Below, one piece after another: positions 6,240 through 14,225 of a stretch of 44,834 bases of DNA. Each line of letters begins with the position of its first letter. The first letter of the stretch is position 1. Position numbers and translations under genes: made by a program. Below the pieces are notes generated by a model. The model made no database searches. It had not been told where the DNA came from and saw only the letters and a program-made list of their open reading frames with translations. The stretch comes from an uncultured Bacilli bacterium (lineage in GTDB: Bacteria > Bacillota_I > Bacilli_A > RF39 > UBA660): contig CAJTUT010000008.1 of assembly GCA_910579455.1 (NCBI GenBank), positions 1-44,834 on the forward strand, written 5' to 3'.

Positions 6240-7556
6240 TTGTTAAAATATGAATTAGAACCAAATGATGAAAATTTAAAAGAAACAATAGAAAAAAACT
6301 TTTTAGGAAGAAATTCCAAGTTAGTAATGCTTTCTAAATTATTAGTAAATGTAAAAGAAAATTTAACTATTTCTGTTGATGGAAAATGGGGGTCTGGAAA
6401 AACATTTTTTATTAAGCAATTTAAATATTTAGTAGACCATATAGAAGATTATACAGAAGATAGAATAATAAATGGTAATGACAAGCAGTCATTCAAAAAA
6501 TTACATGAAACTCATCTAGTTGTCTATTATAATGCTTGGGAAAACGATATGCACACTAATCCTCTTGAATCTTTAATTTATAATATACTAAATGAATATC
6601 CTAAAATGAAGAATCAAATAGCTGATTTTAAAGATTTCAAAAAAATGTTTAAATCATTTTGTAGGGATTTTCTGTATTCAGTAAGCGGGGAACTTTTTGA
6701 TATTAATAATTTTGATCAAATCAATAGTTTTGATGATTTAGCAAAGAAAATCACAACAATCGAAGAAAAGAAAATTGCTTTTAATAAACTTGTAGATGAA
6801 ATTTTAGAAGATAAACAAAGATTAATATTAATTATAGATGAACTTGATCGTTGCAAACCGACATTTGCTGTCGAAATGTTAGAAGTAATAAAACATTTTT
6901 ATACCAATGATAAAATAACTATTATTGTTTCAACTAATAATTCAGAACTTTCTAATACAATAAAAAATTATTATGGTAATGATTTTGATGGATATGGTTA
7001 TTTAAATAAATTTTATGATTTTATTATAAGTTTAGAAATTAAAGATATTAAAAGTTATTTACAAAATCAATTTAATTTTTGTAATAGGACTTTAATTTAT
7101 CATGATTTAAGTTATTTAGTTATGAATTATTTTGATTTTTCATTAAGAGAATGCAATAGATTTATTACTCTTTATAATATACTTAAAGCATATATTGAGA
7201 GTGAGAAGCATTTTGATAGGGATTTATACTATATTAATACCTGTGTGTTTATGCCTATAGCTTTATCATTAAAAATTAAAGATGTTAATAAATATAATTT
7301 GTTCATTTCTAAAAAAGGTGAAAAAATTATAACTGATTTCTTAGATAGTGAAATTATAGGTACTGACTATCAAAGATGGTTAGGAGAACTATTTAAATAT
7401 GAAAATGATGATGATTTTAAAAAGAAGATAGTAGATACTTACTATGAAGTTTTTAATACTGAGTATTCTTATGAAAGATTTCCATTTTTTGAAGCAATAT
7501 CTTTGTTAGGAACTAAAATATTAATAGACAATAAAGGAGATAATGATAATGACTGA
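6240..7556 (+). CDS. KAP-family P-loop NTPase
   Basis: A protein of about 438 aa in the KAP P-loop NTPase family (PF07693), large STAND-like ATPases often found in phage-defence and plasmid loci. The Walker A motif is GKWGSGKT (about 48-55) and Walker B is LILIIDELDRC (D about 200), followed by STNN (sensor-like) and FYDF. Many KAP proteins carry transmembrane helices inserted in the NTPase domain; none is obvious here. The ATG at 6231 directly abuts TTAGGAG, so the TTG at 6240, nine bases from it, is the better start. The gene overlaps the following deaminase gene, pointing to one operon and perhaps a joint function. Confidence 0.8.
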   Translation: MLKYELEPNDENLKETIEKNFLGRNSKLVMLSKLLVNVKENLTISVDGKWGSGKTFFIKQFKYLVDHIEDYTEDRIINGNDKQSFKKLHETHLVVYYNAWENDMHTNPLESLIYNILNEYPKMKNQIADFKDFKKMFKSFCRDFLYSVSGELFDINNFDQINSFDDLAKKITTIEEKKIAFNKLVDEILEDKQRLILIIDELDRCKPTFAVEMLEVIKHFYTNDKITIIVSTNNSELSNTIKNYYGNDFDGYGYLNKFYDFIISLEIKDIKSYLQNQFNFCNRTLIYHDLSYLVMNYFDFSLRECNRFITLYNILKAYIESEKHFDRDLYYINTCVFMPIALSLKIKDVNKYNLFISKKGEKIITDFLDSEIIGTDYQRWLGELFKYENDDDFKKKIVDTYYEVFNTEYSYERFPFFEAISLLGTKILIDNKGDNDND

Positions 7557-7992
7557 TGAACAATATATTGATATAGCAATAGAGATAAGTAAAAATGCTA
7601 AATACCCATATGGAGCTATTGTTGTTAAAGATGGAGAAATAATTGGTAGAAGTGATGATAAAACTTTAATGGAAACAAGTATGTATTCTCATGCAGAATT
7701 AGAAGCAATAGAAAGTGCTTCTAAAAATAAGAATCTTTATGGAGATTTAAAAGGAGCAACAATGTATGTATCTTGTGAACCATGTATGATGTGTATGGGA
7801 GCAATACTATATGAAGAATTTGATAAATTAGTATATGCTGCAACACTACAAGATAGCAATGACAATTATTGTCCTGAAATGATTACAAATATAGACGAAT
7901 TAGCAAAATACTCTAAGAATAAAATAGAGATAGCAAAAGAATTACATAGGGATAAAGCAGTTAATATAATTAAAGAAAGAGGCGAACAATAA
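7549..7992 (+). CDS. CDA/TadA-fold zinc deaminase
   Basis: A 147-aa zinc-dependent deaminase of the cytidine/guanine/tRNA-adenosine deaminase group (PF00383). The zinc site is HAE (H48, E50) and PCMMC (C79, C82). Length and the SCEPCMMCMGAI stretch resemble guanine deaminase or TadA-like enzymes more than free cytidine deaminase, but the substrate cannot be read. I start at the ATG at 7549, nine bases from AAGGAG. The start overlaps the KAP gene by 8 nt and the stop shares one base with the QueD-like gene, so all are translationally coupled. It may act on a nucleotide or base in a defence or modified-nucleoside pathway. Confidence 0.85.
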   Translation: MTDEQYIDIAIEISKNAKYPYGAIVVKDGEIIGRSDDKTLMETSMYSHAELEAIESASKNKNLYGDLKGATMYVSCEPCMMCMGAILYEEFDKLVYAATLQDSNDNYCPEMITNIDELAKYSKNKIEIAKELHRDKAVNIIKERGEQ

Positions 7993-8330
7993 TGGCAAGA
8001 CTTTGTGTAGTTAGAAATATTGATTCTGCTCATGGAAAACATATTCATGGACATACATTTAAAATTGAAATTAATTTTGTAGATAAATTAATTAATAATA
8101 TGGTAGGTAATTTAGATTTTCATGAAATTAATCCTAAAATTGATTCAGTTATAAGTAAACTAGATAAAACATATATAGACGATGTAATAGGAACTAGAGC
8201 TACTGTAGAAAATATCGCTATCTATATTATTAATGAACTGAAAGATATAAATAATCTCTATTCAGTAATAGTTTGGGAAGGTTCAGATAAATATGCTGAA
8301 ATAGTAAAAGAGGAAATTATAAATGAGTAA
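7992..8330 (+). CDS. QueD/6-pyruvoyl-tetrahydropterin synthase-like protein without the catalytic cysteine
   Basis: A 112-aa member of the PTPS/QueD fold (PF01242), whose best-known bacterial members make 6-carboxy-tetrahydropterin for queuosine. The zinc histidines are kept (H14, and H19 and H21 of HIHGHTFKI), as are LDFHEI and a late VWEG glutamate. The loop between the first histidine and HGH is shortened, and the cysteine that acts in QueD four residues before HGH is replaced by glycine. Ordinary QueD activity is thus unlikely, and a different reaction or a ligand-binding role is possible. It is one base from the deaminase and overlaps the hydrolase by 8 nt. Confidence 0.8.
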   Translation: MARLCVVRNIDSAHGKHIHGHTFKIEINFVDKLINNMVGNLDFHEINPKIDSVISKLDKTYIDDVIGTRATVENIAIYIINELKDINNLYSVIVWEGSDKYAEIVKEEIINE

Positions 8331-8871
8331 TAATTATTTTATAATACATGGTTCTTATGGTAACCCTTATAAAAATTGGATCCCTTGGTTAAAGAAACAA
8401 TTAAGTAAAAGAAAATTAAATTGCATTGTTCCTAGTTTTCCAACCCCTTATAAACAAGATTATGAAAGTTGGAGTAAAATTTTAAAAGCATATTTCGAAA
8501 TTGGATATATTACTGAAAATACGACTTTTATAACTCATAGTCTTGGAGGAATATTCGTTATAAAATTTCTGTTAGAAAATAAAATCAAAGTTAAAAAGAT
8601 AATCACTATTGCTGGCTTTAATAATTTAGAATTTGAAGATGATATGAATTTATATAAATCATTCTATTTAGATAAAGATTTATCTGATATAAAACTTTAC
8701 TCTCTAGAAAGGATTAGTCTTTATTCTAATAATGATCCTTATGTTCCTCAAAATGATGCTGAGAACTTTGCTGATAGTATTTTATCAGGGAAGATATTAG
8801 TAAATGGATCAGGACATTTTAATGAGAAATACGGTTATACAGAATTTACTGAATTATTAAAATATGTATAA
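8323..8871 (+). CDS. RBBP9/YdeN-like serine hydrolase
   Basis: A 182-aa alpha/beta hydrolase of the RBBP9/YdeN family (PF06821). The start YFIIHGSYGNPYKNWIPWL fits the family, the nucleophile is S73 in THSLGG, the acid is D138 in NNDPYVP and the base is H165 in GSGHFN. These small esterases have poorly defined substrates. It overlaps the QueD-like gene (ATGAGTAA type) and is the last gene of the cargo operon. Family members are common passengers on Bacillota mobile elements, so it may be a passenger rather than part of one system with the KAP gene. Confidence 0.85.
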   Translation: MSNNYFIIHGSYGNPYKNWIPWLKKQLSKRKLNCIVPSFPTPYKQDYESWSKILKAYFEIGYITENTTFITHSLGGIFVIKFLLENKIKVKKIITIAGFNNLEFEDDMNLYKSFYLDKDLSDIKLYSLERISLYSNNDPYVPQNDAENFADSILSGKILVNGSGHFNEKYGYTEFTELLKYV

Positions 8872-8872
8872 T

Positions 8873-8912
8873 ACGCACGCTAATTGACTATGTCAATTTG
8901 CAAGTGCGTTTC
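8873..8912 (+). terminator. terminator after the element C cargo operon
   Basis: Outer stem ACGCAC/GTGCGT (8873-8878 with 8904-8909) and inner AATTGAC/GTCAATT, followed by a short T-run on the plus strand. It starts one base after the hydrolase stop. Confidence 0.6.
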
Positions 8913-8938
8913 TAAATTATTAAAATTTAGTATGTATC

Positions 8939-8976
8939 AAAGACTCCGACTATTTAAAAATGTCGTAGTCTTTTTC
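8939..8976 (+). terminator. second cargo terminator overlapping the mob gene end
   Basis: A stem of 12 bases with one mismatch, AAAGACTCCGAC with GTCGTAGTCTTT (8939-8950 and 8962-8973), followed by TTTTTC on the plus strand. It includes the stop codon of the convergent MobV gene. Confidence 0.6.
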
Positions 8977-10188
8977 TAATGATTCTTTATTTATATAATC
9001 ATTTACTTCTATTTCAGTATCTGTATCTTTAGATATTTCTTTTAAATCTGTAGAATTATATAAGTCATTATCATAACATTCTTTTAAAATATCTACCGTT
9101 TTTTCTTTCTTCTTTTTATCATTAGATAATAAAATTTCTCTAAAAAATTCTTTTAATATTAACAACAGATGATTAATAAAATTCAGTAAATTAGTTTTAT
9201 CTTCATGTAATTTACCATTCTCATCTTCTAAATAATTAATATCAATAAGACTATTTTTAAATTGTTTTTCTAATTTTCTATAATCACAAGTAAATTCATT
9301 TAAACTTTCAACAAATTTTCTACTTGTTACCATATTTTGAATTTCTTCACTATACATATCTAGAAAGTCTAATAGAATATGATAAATTTCTCCATCAATA
9401 ATTACTTTATCAGTTAGAGCTTTCTTTTTAGAATTTTGTAATGAACCTTTTATTTTCCAATATTGTTCTTCAATTTTTTTCTTACTATTAAATGCTTGTC
9501 TGTCATAATATCTAGCAACATTTTTAAATTGTCCCATTGATAAATGTTTGACTCCTGTGTGTTTTTCTCCTCGTTCTAATTTAAATCCTTTCTTGGTTAA
9601 TCTCTCATGGTATCTATCTTGTAGTTCACATAAATGAATATCACTTTTGATATATGATCGTTTAGAAATAGTGTACTTTATAGTACCTGTTCGTTTATCA
9701 AACTTTTTAACAAGTGGTACAACAACACAATGTAAATGAGGTACTTTTTCATCCATATGAATAACGGCATGTAAGACTTGCTCTTTTGTATAACCTAAAT
9801 CTTCATAAACAAAATTCATAGTTTCATTTGCCCAGTTCATTAATTCTTCTTTACTCATATTTTTAAAGAAGTCTTTGTCACTTGTGAATATCATTTCATC
9901 AGCAACAACACTTTTAGAATCATTAACCATATCTTGAAAAGACTTTTTTCTATCAGCTCTCATATTCTTCATTCTGTCATAATGTTCTTTTTGATACTCT
10001 CTTGTCATCTCATAAAATTTGTCTACATATTTATTACATTTTATTATTTCAATATTATTTTTACTATCTTCAATTCTAATGTTAGGATTAGATTTATATT
10101 TTTCTTTTGTCCTTTCATTATGACTACCTTTTTGTGATAATTCTTGTAATGTTTTAATACCTTCACCTCTAAAAATTGCATAGCTCAT
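8950..10188 (-). CDS. MobV-family relaxase (Mob/Pre)
   Basis: A 412-aa relaxase of the Mob_Pre family (PF01076, MOBV), which nicks a transfer origin and pilots the strand during mobilization by a helper conjugative system. The N-terminal GSHNERTKEKYKSNPNI contains the HNxR motif (23-26). The metal-binding motif is HMDEKVPHLH (H144, H151, H153). The C-terminal 180 residues look coiled-coil and charged. The gene begins 4 bases after a 60-aa frame on the same strand. No pMV158-like origin was recognised next to it. The ancestry differs from the relaxase of element B, so the elements recruited mobilization genes independently. Confidence 0.9.
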   Translation of the reverse strand: MSYAIFRGEGIKTLQELSQKGSHNERTKEKYKSNPNIRIEDSKNNIEIIKCNKYVDKFYEMTREYQKEHYDRMKNMRADRKKSFQDMVNDSKSVVADEMIFTSDKDFFKNMSKEELMNWANETMNFVYEDLGYTKEQVLHAVIHMDEKVPHLHCVVVPLVKKFDKRTGTIKYTISKRSYIKSDIHLCELQDRYHERLTKKGFKLERGEKHTGVKHLSMGQFKNVARYYDRQAFNSKKKIEEQYWKIKGSLQNSKKKALTDKVIIDGEIYHILLDFLDMYSEEIQNMVTSRKFVESLNEFTCDYRKLEKQFKNSLIDINYLEDENGKLHEDKTNLLNFINHLLLILKEFFREILLSNDKKKKEKTVDILKECYDNDLYNSTDLKEISKDTDTEIEVNDYINKESLEKDYDIFK

Positions 10189-10191
10189 TTT

Positions 10192-10374
10192 CTATTTTCC
10201 TTTCTGATTATTTTTATTTTCTTCTTTTGATAATTCTAAAATCTTCTCAATTTGTTCTTGATATTGTTTATCTTTTCTTAAAACTTCAAGCATTAGATAG
10301 TTAGGAATTACTTCTTTATTTTCCTTAAAATAATCAAGAATTTGGGGTACGACTACTTGAAAAAAGTAGTTAAT
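10192..10374 (-). CDS. 60-aa small protein upstream of mobV, no standard start codon
   Basis: An open frame of 60 codons directly before the relaxase. It begins with ATT at 10374, seven bases after AGGAGG, and reads NYFFQVVVPQILDYFKENKEVIPNY, then LMLEVLRKDKQYQEQ and a charged end. No ATG, GTG or TTG is placed to serve as start, so it either uses ATT or has lost its start codon. The good ribosome site and the tight link to mobV argue for a once real, perhaps still translated, mobilization accessory gene. Confidence 0.45.
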   Translation of the reverse strand: MNYFFQVVVPQILDYFKENKEVIPNYLMLEVLRKDKQYQEQIEKILELSKEENKNNQKGK

Positions 10375-10403
10375 AATTTTGCCTCCTTTCTAAATTTAGA
10401 CAA

Positions 10404-10425
10404 CAAAAAAAGAGCCGAAGCTCTT
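10404..10425 (-). terminator. terminator after the Nudix gene
   Basis: AAGAGC TTCG GCTCTT on the minus strand (10410-10425), a perfect 6-bp stem with a UUCG tetraloop followed by seven T. It would end the transcript of the unknown gene and Nudix gene before the mobilization genes. Confidence 0.85.
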
Positions 10426-10433
10426 AAGTATAA

Positions 10434-10943
10434 TTATAAATTTTTTAATTGTTCAAATAAATGAATTCTTTCTTCTTTAAATACTATGGTTTCATCTTTT
10501 GATTTTATCATGTCTATAACCTTATCTAAATCAAACCATTTTACCTCTGATAATTCTTCTTTTTGAATTACAAAATCATTTTCATCTAAGTTAGATTTAA
10601 CATAATAAAAGTAAGTAATATGAGAGTTTGAATCTCTTATTGTAAATTCTCTTTCTGCAAATGGTTTTAGTTCTTTTGTAGTAATACCTACTTCTTCTTT
10701 TAACTCTCTTAAAGCTGCTGATTCTAAACTTTCACCGGTATCTACATGACCAGCACATAAAGCCCATTTATTTGGATTAAATCGTTTATTAGCACTACGC
10801 TTTTGAAGTAGGACTTGTTTATTATCGTTTATAATAAATACTGCTACTTCATTGTGTAATAAGTTTTTATCATGTGCTTCTTCTTTATCCATAATTTGTC
10901 CAGTAAAATTACCATTTTCATCCACAATATCTATTAGTTCCAT
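10434..10943 (-). CDS. Nudix hydrolase (IDI/YfcD-like)
   Basis: A 169-aa Nudix hydrolase. The Nudix box is intact: GHVDTGESLESAALRELKEE with VGI following, containing REL-x-EE metal ligands. The N-terminal MELIDIVDENGNFTGQIMDK and the HNEVAVFII segment resemble the YfcD/isopentenyl-diphosphate-isomerase-like subgroup, which acts on nucleoside or sugar diphosphates; the exact substrate is unknown. Its start overlaps the stop of the upstream unknown gene by one base (TAATG). It lies on the recombinase strand, where A and D have tnpV genes, so this is an insertion of cargo into the backbone of element C. Confidence 0.9.
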   Translation of the reverse strand: MELIDIVDENGNFTGQIMDKEEAHDKNLLHNEVAVFIINDNKQVLLQKRSANKRFNPNKWALCAGHVDTGESLESAALRELKEEVGITTKELKPFAEREFTIRDSNSHITYFYYVKSNLDENDFVIQKEELSEVKWFDLDKVIDMIKSKDETIVFKEERIHLFEQLKNL

Positions 10944-11578
10944 TATTTTTCCTCCATAATAATTAAATTGTTATTTAACTTTTCTATATTCGACTTAATG
11001 GATAAAAGATAAGGAATATTGCTTGCAATATCTATTCCATCAATTTTTTCAATAGATGAATCTAATGGTAATATTTTTTGATCATATAAATTTTGACTTA
11101 ATAAATTATTTATATCATCAACTTTATTAGCTACATAATTCTCAAAATAATATAGTGTCCACACATTTTTAGATTTAGAATATTTAAGTTCAAAAATCGG
11201 TTCTAATTCATCATTAATATTAACATAATCTAAATTGAAAGTATTTTTAAATTCATCAATTAGAATATTAAGTCTTATTTCTTTTTTGTATCCCTTTTCT
11301 TGTTCATAAACTTTTTGATACACAGACTTGTATTCTTCAATTAATTCTCCATAAGTAGGATTTTCTTTGTTAAAGTTATAATTATCAATAGTAAACTTGT
11401 GGTTCAATTCATAGAAAGAATAAAGACAATTCCAAGTACCAGGATTTGTATTATAGACAATAATACCACTTTTGTTTCTGTAATGGATGTTAGTATATAA
11501 ATTTAAAGCACTATCTAATCTAGTCGGAATCATTTCTTTTGGTACTTTTTGATTTAATAAATCTTTTGTTATTATCAT
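10943..11578 (-). CDS. unknown 211-aa protein
   Basis: Not recognised. About 211 aa, hydrophilic, rich in Asn, Tyr and Glu, with no membrane segment or clear metal motif. Visible stretches are MIITKDLLNQKVPKEMIPTR, then LYTNIHYRNKSGIIVYNTNPG and a C-terminal SIKSNIEKLNNNLIIMEEK helix. The start is the ATG at 11578, seven to eight bases after TTGGAGG; the TTG at 11593 lies inside that ribosome site. It is coupled to the Nudix gene by a one-base overlap and sits just downstream of the recombinase. Joint function with the Nudix enzyme is likely but undefined. Confidence 0.65.
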   Translation of the reverse strand: MIITKDLLNQKVPKEMIPTRLDSALNLYTNIHYRNKSGIIVYNTNPGTWNCLYSFYELNHKFTIDNYNFNKENPTYGELIEEYKSVYQKVYEQEKGYKKEIRLNILIDEFKNTFNLDYVNINDELEPIFELKYSKSKNVWTLYYFENYVANKVDDINNLLSQNLYDQKILPLDSSIEKIDGIDIASNIPYLLSIKSNIEKLNNNLIIMEEK

Positions 11579-11613
11579 ATATTTTTCCTCCAATCACTAA
11601 TATTTTACCATAT

Positions 11614-13350
11614 CTAGGCACTTATTTGAAGTAAGGTGTACCTATCTTTTTCAAATTTATTTTCCTTTTTATTAGGAATTATTTGTAAAAGAGATTTGTT
11701 TGATAGACTACCAATATCCAATTTGTCCTTTTCAATGGTAATAGAAGCTATTTTATAGAATTTAATTAACGATTCTATATATTTAGTAATATCTTCTTTA
11801 GTTCTTTCATTAGATAAAATGACATCTCTATCATTAATGCTAACAGCCATATCAAAACAATCATTTCTAAACATATAACCAATATTCTGTATTTCCTTTT
11901 TATTGATATTGATTTTCTTAATAATTATTTCTTCTTTCTTTTTCTCAATTTCAATGGAATCAATATACTTAGTTATTAGTTCTGCTTTTTGTTCTTTCGT
12001 GAGTTTATTCCACAAGCCATTCTTTCTAACATAGTAGGATTTATATTTCATTTTTTCTAGTTGAAATAGGTTATTATAAAGCCTTAAATCATCTTTATGA
12101 TTTAGATTTTCATCAGCATTATTCAAATTATTTAACTTAATCTTTGTTTCTTCAATTTGCCTTTTAATGCTTTTTTCTTCATCTATAAAATCATCTTGTT
12201 CAATATCACTATTTAAATAGGCATTTTTAATCCTTTGGAGCTTTGTATTCAAGTCTTTTAATATCTTCTCATGTCTTTTTATTTCTATCGTTAAATCTTC
12301 GTTAAAAAACGATTCATAGTTGTTATCTATAAGTAAATAATAATCTAACATATCATTTAAGAATAACATTAATGGTTGTTCTATCTTTTTTTCATTAATT
12401 CTAGTGTTACAACAATTACATTTGTAATAGATTTGAGTAGGTTTATTCTTGGATGTAGTAGAAGAACCACCCATGATTTTATTACATTTAGAACATACGA
12501 TTTTCTGCATATAAACATAGGTGTGTTTCCTAGTATAGTTCTTTAAATTCTTTTCTTTTTGCTTTTGAACTAACTCAAAGTCATGTTTATCAATAATAGC
12601 AGGACATACATCTTCAAGTAGGATAGTTTCTTCATTTTGTATTCGTTTTCGGTGCTGATAGTTACCTGCATAAATGTAATTAGATAACATTCTATCAATC
12701 GTTGTTGTTCTCCAATTACGATTTAAAGTATTTTTTTCATTTAGTTGTTTTGTAATGGTACATACTGATAATCCACTTAAATAAGACTTAAAAATATTTT
12801 TTACAACTTCACTTTCTACTTCATCAATAACAAGTTCTTTATTGATTTTACGATAGCCAATAGGAGCTTTCCCAGAGAAATGTCCTTTTTTGGCTGCTCC
12901 CATTAAACCAAATTTCGTTCTTTCTGAAGTCCTTTCAATTTCTAATTGAGCAAGTATAGTAGTCATTCTCATAAAGAATACACCAGTAGGAGTAGAAGTG
13001 TTGATTTCTTCACATTCACTCTCTAAATCACAATGGTATTCTTCTAATAATTTACAAATGGTTTCTAAGTCTTGAATAGAACGAGTTAATCTGTCTAACT
13101 TATAAACAAGTATTTTGTTTATCTTCCCATCTTTCATATCTTGTATCATCTCTTGAAACTTAGGTCGATTCATACTTTTTGCAGAAACTCCTTCTTCACG
13201 ATAGACTTTATAAATCTTATATCCTTTCCATTCACACAACCTTTTAAGACTTTCTTCTTGCTCATCCAAACTAAAACCAAACCTAGACTGATCCTCTGTA
13301 CTTACACGAGGATAAATCCCTACAACAAAGTTCTTCTTTTCTCCGTTCAT
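11614..13350 (-). CDS. large serine recombinase of element C
   Basis: A 578-aa TnpX-like serine recombinase, clearly different from the A/D type. The nucleophile is S17 in GIYPRVSTEDQ. DRLTRSIQDLE, the MTTILAQLEIERTSERTKFGL helix, a recombinase domain with the GYRKIN segment, a zinc ribbon (CSKCNK, then CNCC) and a coiled coil of about 70 residues follow. I place the start at the ATG at 13350, ten bases after AAAGGAG, rather than at the upstream TTG at 13380. An intrinsic terminator (13377-13406) lies immediately upstream, so expression may depend on antitermination or on a promoter inside 13407-13560. Confidence 0.95.
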   Translation of the reverse strand: MNGEKKNFVVGIYPRVSTEDQSRFGFSLDEQEESLKRLCEWKGYKIYKVYREEGVSAKSMNRPKFQEMIQDMKDGKINKILVYKLDRLTRSIQDLETICKLLEEYHCDLESECEEINTSTPTGVFFMRMTTILAQLEIERTSERTKFGLMGAAKKGHFSGKAPIGYRKINKELVIDEVESEVVKNIFKSYLSGLSVCTITKQLNEKNTLNRNWRTTTIDRMLSNYIYAGNYQHRKRIQNEETILLEDVCPAIIDKHDFELVQKQKEKNLKNYTRKHTYVYMQKIVCSKCNKIMGGSSTTSKNKPTQIYYKCNCCNTRINEKKIEQPLMLFLNDMLDYYLLIDNNYESFFNEDLTIEIKRHEKILKDLNTKLQRIKNAYLNSDIEQDDFIDEEKSIKRQIEETKIKLNNLNNADENLNHKDDLRLYNNLFQLEKMKYKSYYVRKNGLWNKLTKEQKAELITKYIDSIEIEKKKEEIIIKKININKKEIQNIGYMFRNDCFDMAVSINDRDVILSNERTKEDITKYIESLIKFYKIASITIEKDKLDIGSLSNKSLLQIIPNKKENKFEKDRYTLLQISA

Positions 13351-13376
13351 ATTTTTTCTTCTCCTTTCTTTGAACG

Positions 13377-13406
13377 ACAAAAAAACACAAGAGAATTTCC
13401 TTGTGT
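13377..13406 (-). terminator. terminator between the 94-aa gene and the element C recombinase
   Basis: Perfect 8-bp stem AACACAAG/CTTGTGTT with eight-base loop and a run of T on the minus strand. It sits 27 nt before the recombinase ATG, so it is a leader attenuator candidate. A hairpin with arms ATATACG/CGTATAT lies further upstream (13429-13456). Confidence 0.8.
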
Positions 13407-13567
13407 TAAGAACTACAAAAATACATAAAATATACGATTACCTATAACTTTCGTATATTACCATAATAACACATTTTAACCGGAAAGTAAACGGACATTA
13501 AAAATTATTTTTCGCTCGCAAACCCTTATAAATAAAGGGAAAAATAAAATTTCAAAAAATTTATTTT

Positions 13568-13852
13568 TTACAACATTTTTAAAATCAGAAATTTTATAGA
13601 TTCAAGAGTAATAATTTCTAAACTATCTTTCAAATATAAATTATTATCATTTGGATAAGATAGTATGATTATACAAGATGAATCATTACTAATAATTATT
13701 TTATGTGGTTCGTTGATTGAAAGGTTAGTTTTATCAAAATGAATATTCTTTCCATTTACAAATTCAATATGTAGTTTTGATATTTTAGGTATCTTCATAA
13801 GTTTTTCTTTAACGCATAAAGGAAATTCTAAAGGTTCTATGGTTATTTTCAT
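13568..13852 (-). CDS. att-proximal 94-aa conserved protein of element C
   Basis: A 94-aa protein starting MKITIEPLEF, almost identical to the element E copy at 158-442 and in the same place beside the att core. The ATG at 13852 is eight bases after AGGAGG. The protein has INEPHKIIISND in the middle, matching the EPxxxII pattern of the other elements, and a hydrophobic C-terminal ITLESIKFLILKML helix. Function unknown. Conservation of position with strong sequence divergence between recombinase types suggests it co-evolves with its recombinase, which would fit a directionality factor or control protein. Confidence 0.75.
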   Translation of the reverse strand: MKITIEPLEFPLCVKEKLMKIPKISKLHIEFVNGKNIHFDKTNLSINEPHKIIISNDSSCIIILSYPNDNNLYLKDSLEIITLESIKFLILKML

Positions 13853-13875
13853 TTGTAAATCCTCCTTTCAAACAT

Positions 13876-13943
13876 GAAAAAATCCCATATCAACGAGTGA
13901 TATAGGATATTTCTGTAATATAAAACTCACACGAGGGTGTGAG
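13876..13943 (-). terminator. double terminator at the tRNA-proximal end of element C
   Basis: Two hairpins in a row on the minus strand. CTCACAC/GTGTGAG (13926-13932 with 13937-13943) is followed by TTTTATATT. An 11-bp stem (13882-13892 with 13898-13908) is followed by TTTTTT, just upstream of the 94-aa gene. Both match element E nearly base for base. Confidence 0.65.
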
Positions 13944-13955
13944 TAATTCTCTCAA

Positions 13956-13961
13956 TGGAGC
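13956..13961. repeat. attachment core TGGAGC, junction of elements B and C
   Basis: Left flank is the recombinase-proximal end of element C (CTCTCAA before the core). Right flank is the cargo end of element B, which starts CTTAACGATACACGTATGCG. Confidence 0.8.
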
Positions 13962-13997
13962 CTTAACGATACACGTATGCGAAAAATTAAGGTCAAA

Positions 13998-14014
13998 AGT
14001 TGATTAAATCAACT
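13998..14014. repeat. inverted repeat in the element B cargo-side end
   Basis: AGTTGATT, one base, AATCAACT, 37 bases inside the core. The 262 bases between the core and the first cargo gene hold this repeat and the cargo promoter; I see no gene there. Confidence 0.4.
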
Positions 14015-14149
14015 GATAAATAAATTATAGCAGATATCAGGATTTTTTCAAGTGGGAGTATTCAAATTTTTATAAATCTTAACAGGAAAATAACCAGAAT
14101 TTAATAGGAAATAATAATGTTTTATCATCGATAATATTTAATGAAAAAA

Positions 14150-14190
14150 TCAATACTCTTATAGGAATTTATTAAAATTTATAGTATAAT
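14150..14190 (+). promoter_or_regulatory. shared cargo promoter, element B copy
   Basis: TCAAT at 14150, five bases, TAT at 14160, TAGGAA at -35 spacing and TATAAT at 14185, again 35 nt apart. The match to element C extends over AAAATCAATA, TATAGGAA and ATAGTATAAT. Confidence 0.65.
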
Positions 14191-14225
14191 TATATCAACA
14201 AGAACACTTGTAAATGGAGGATATT

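Larger units (their letters stand above)
6082..13961. mobile_element. integrative mobilizable element C, about 7.9 kb
   Basis: Bounded by TGGAGC at 6082 and 13956. It has its own large serine recombinase, distinct from those of A, B and D, an att-proximal 94-aa gene matching element E, and a MobV relaxase in place of tnpV. Its main cargo operon is a KAP NTPase, deaminase, QueD-like protein and hydrolase. A Nudix hydrolase and an unknown gene lie between the recombinase and the mobilization genes. Confidence 0.8.

Noticed and set aside
7549..8330. Queuosine biosynthesis operon
   Set aside because: No QueC, QueE, QueF or Tgt homologue is present, and the QueD-like protein lacks its catalytic cysteine.
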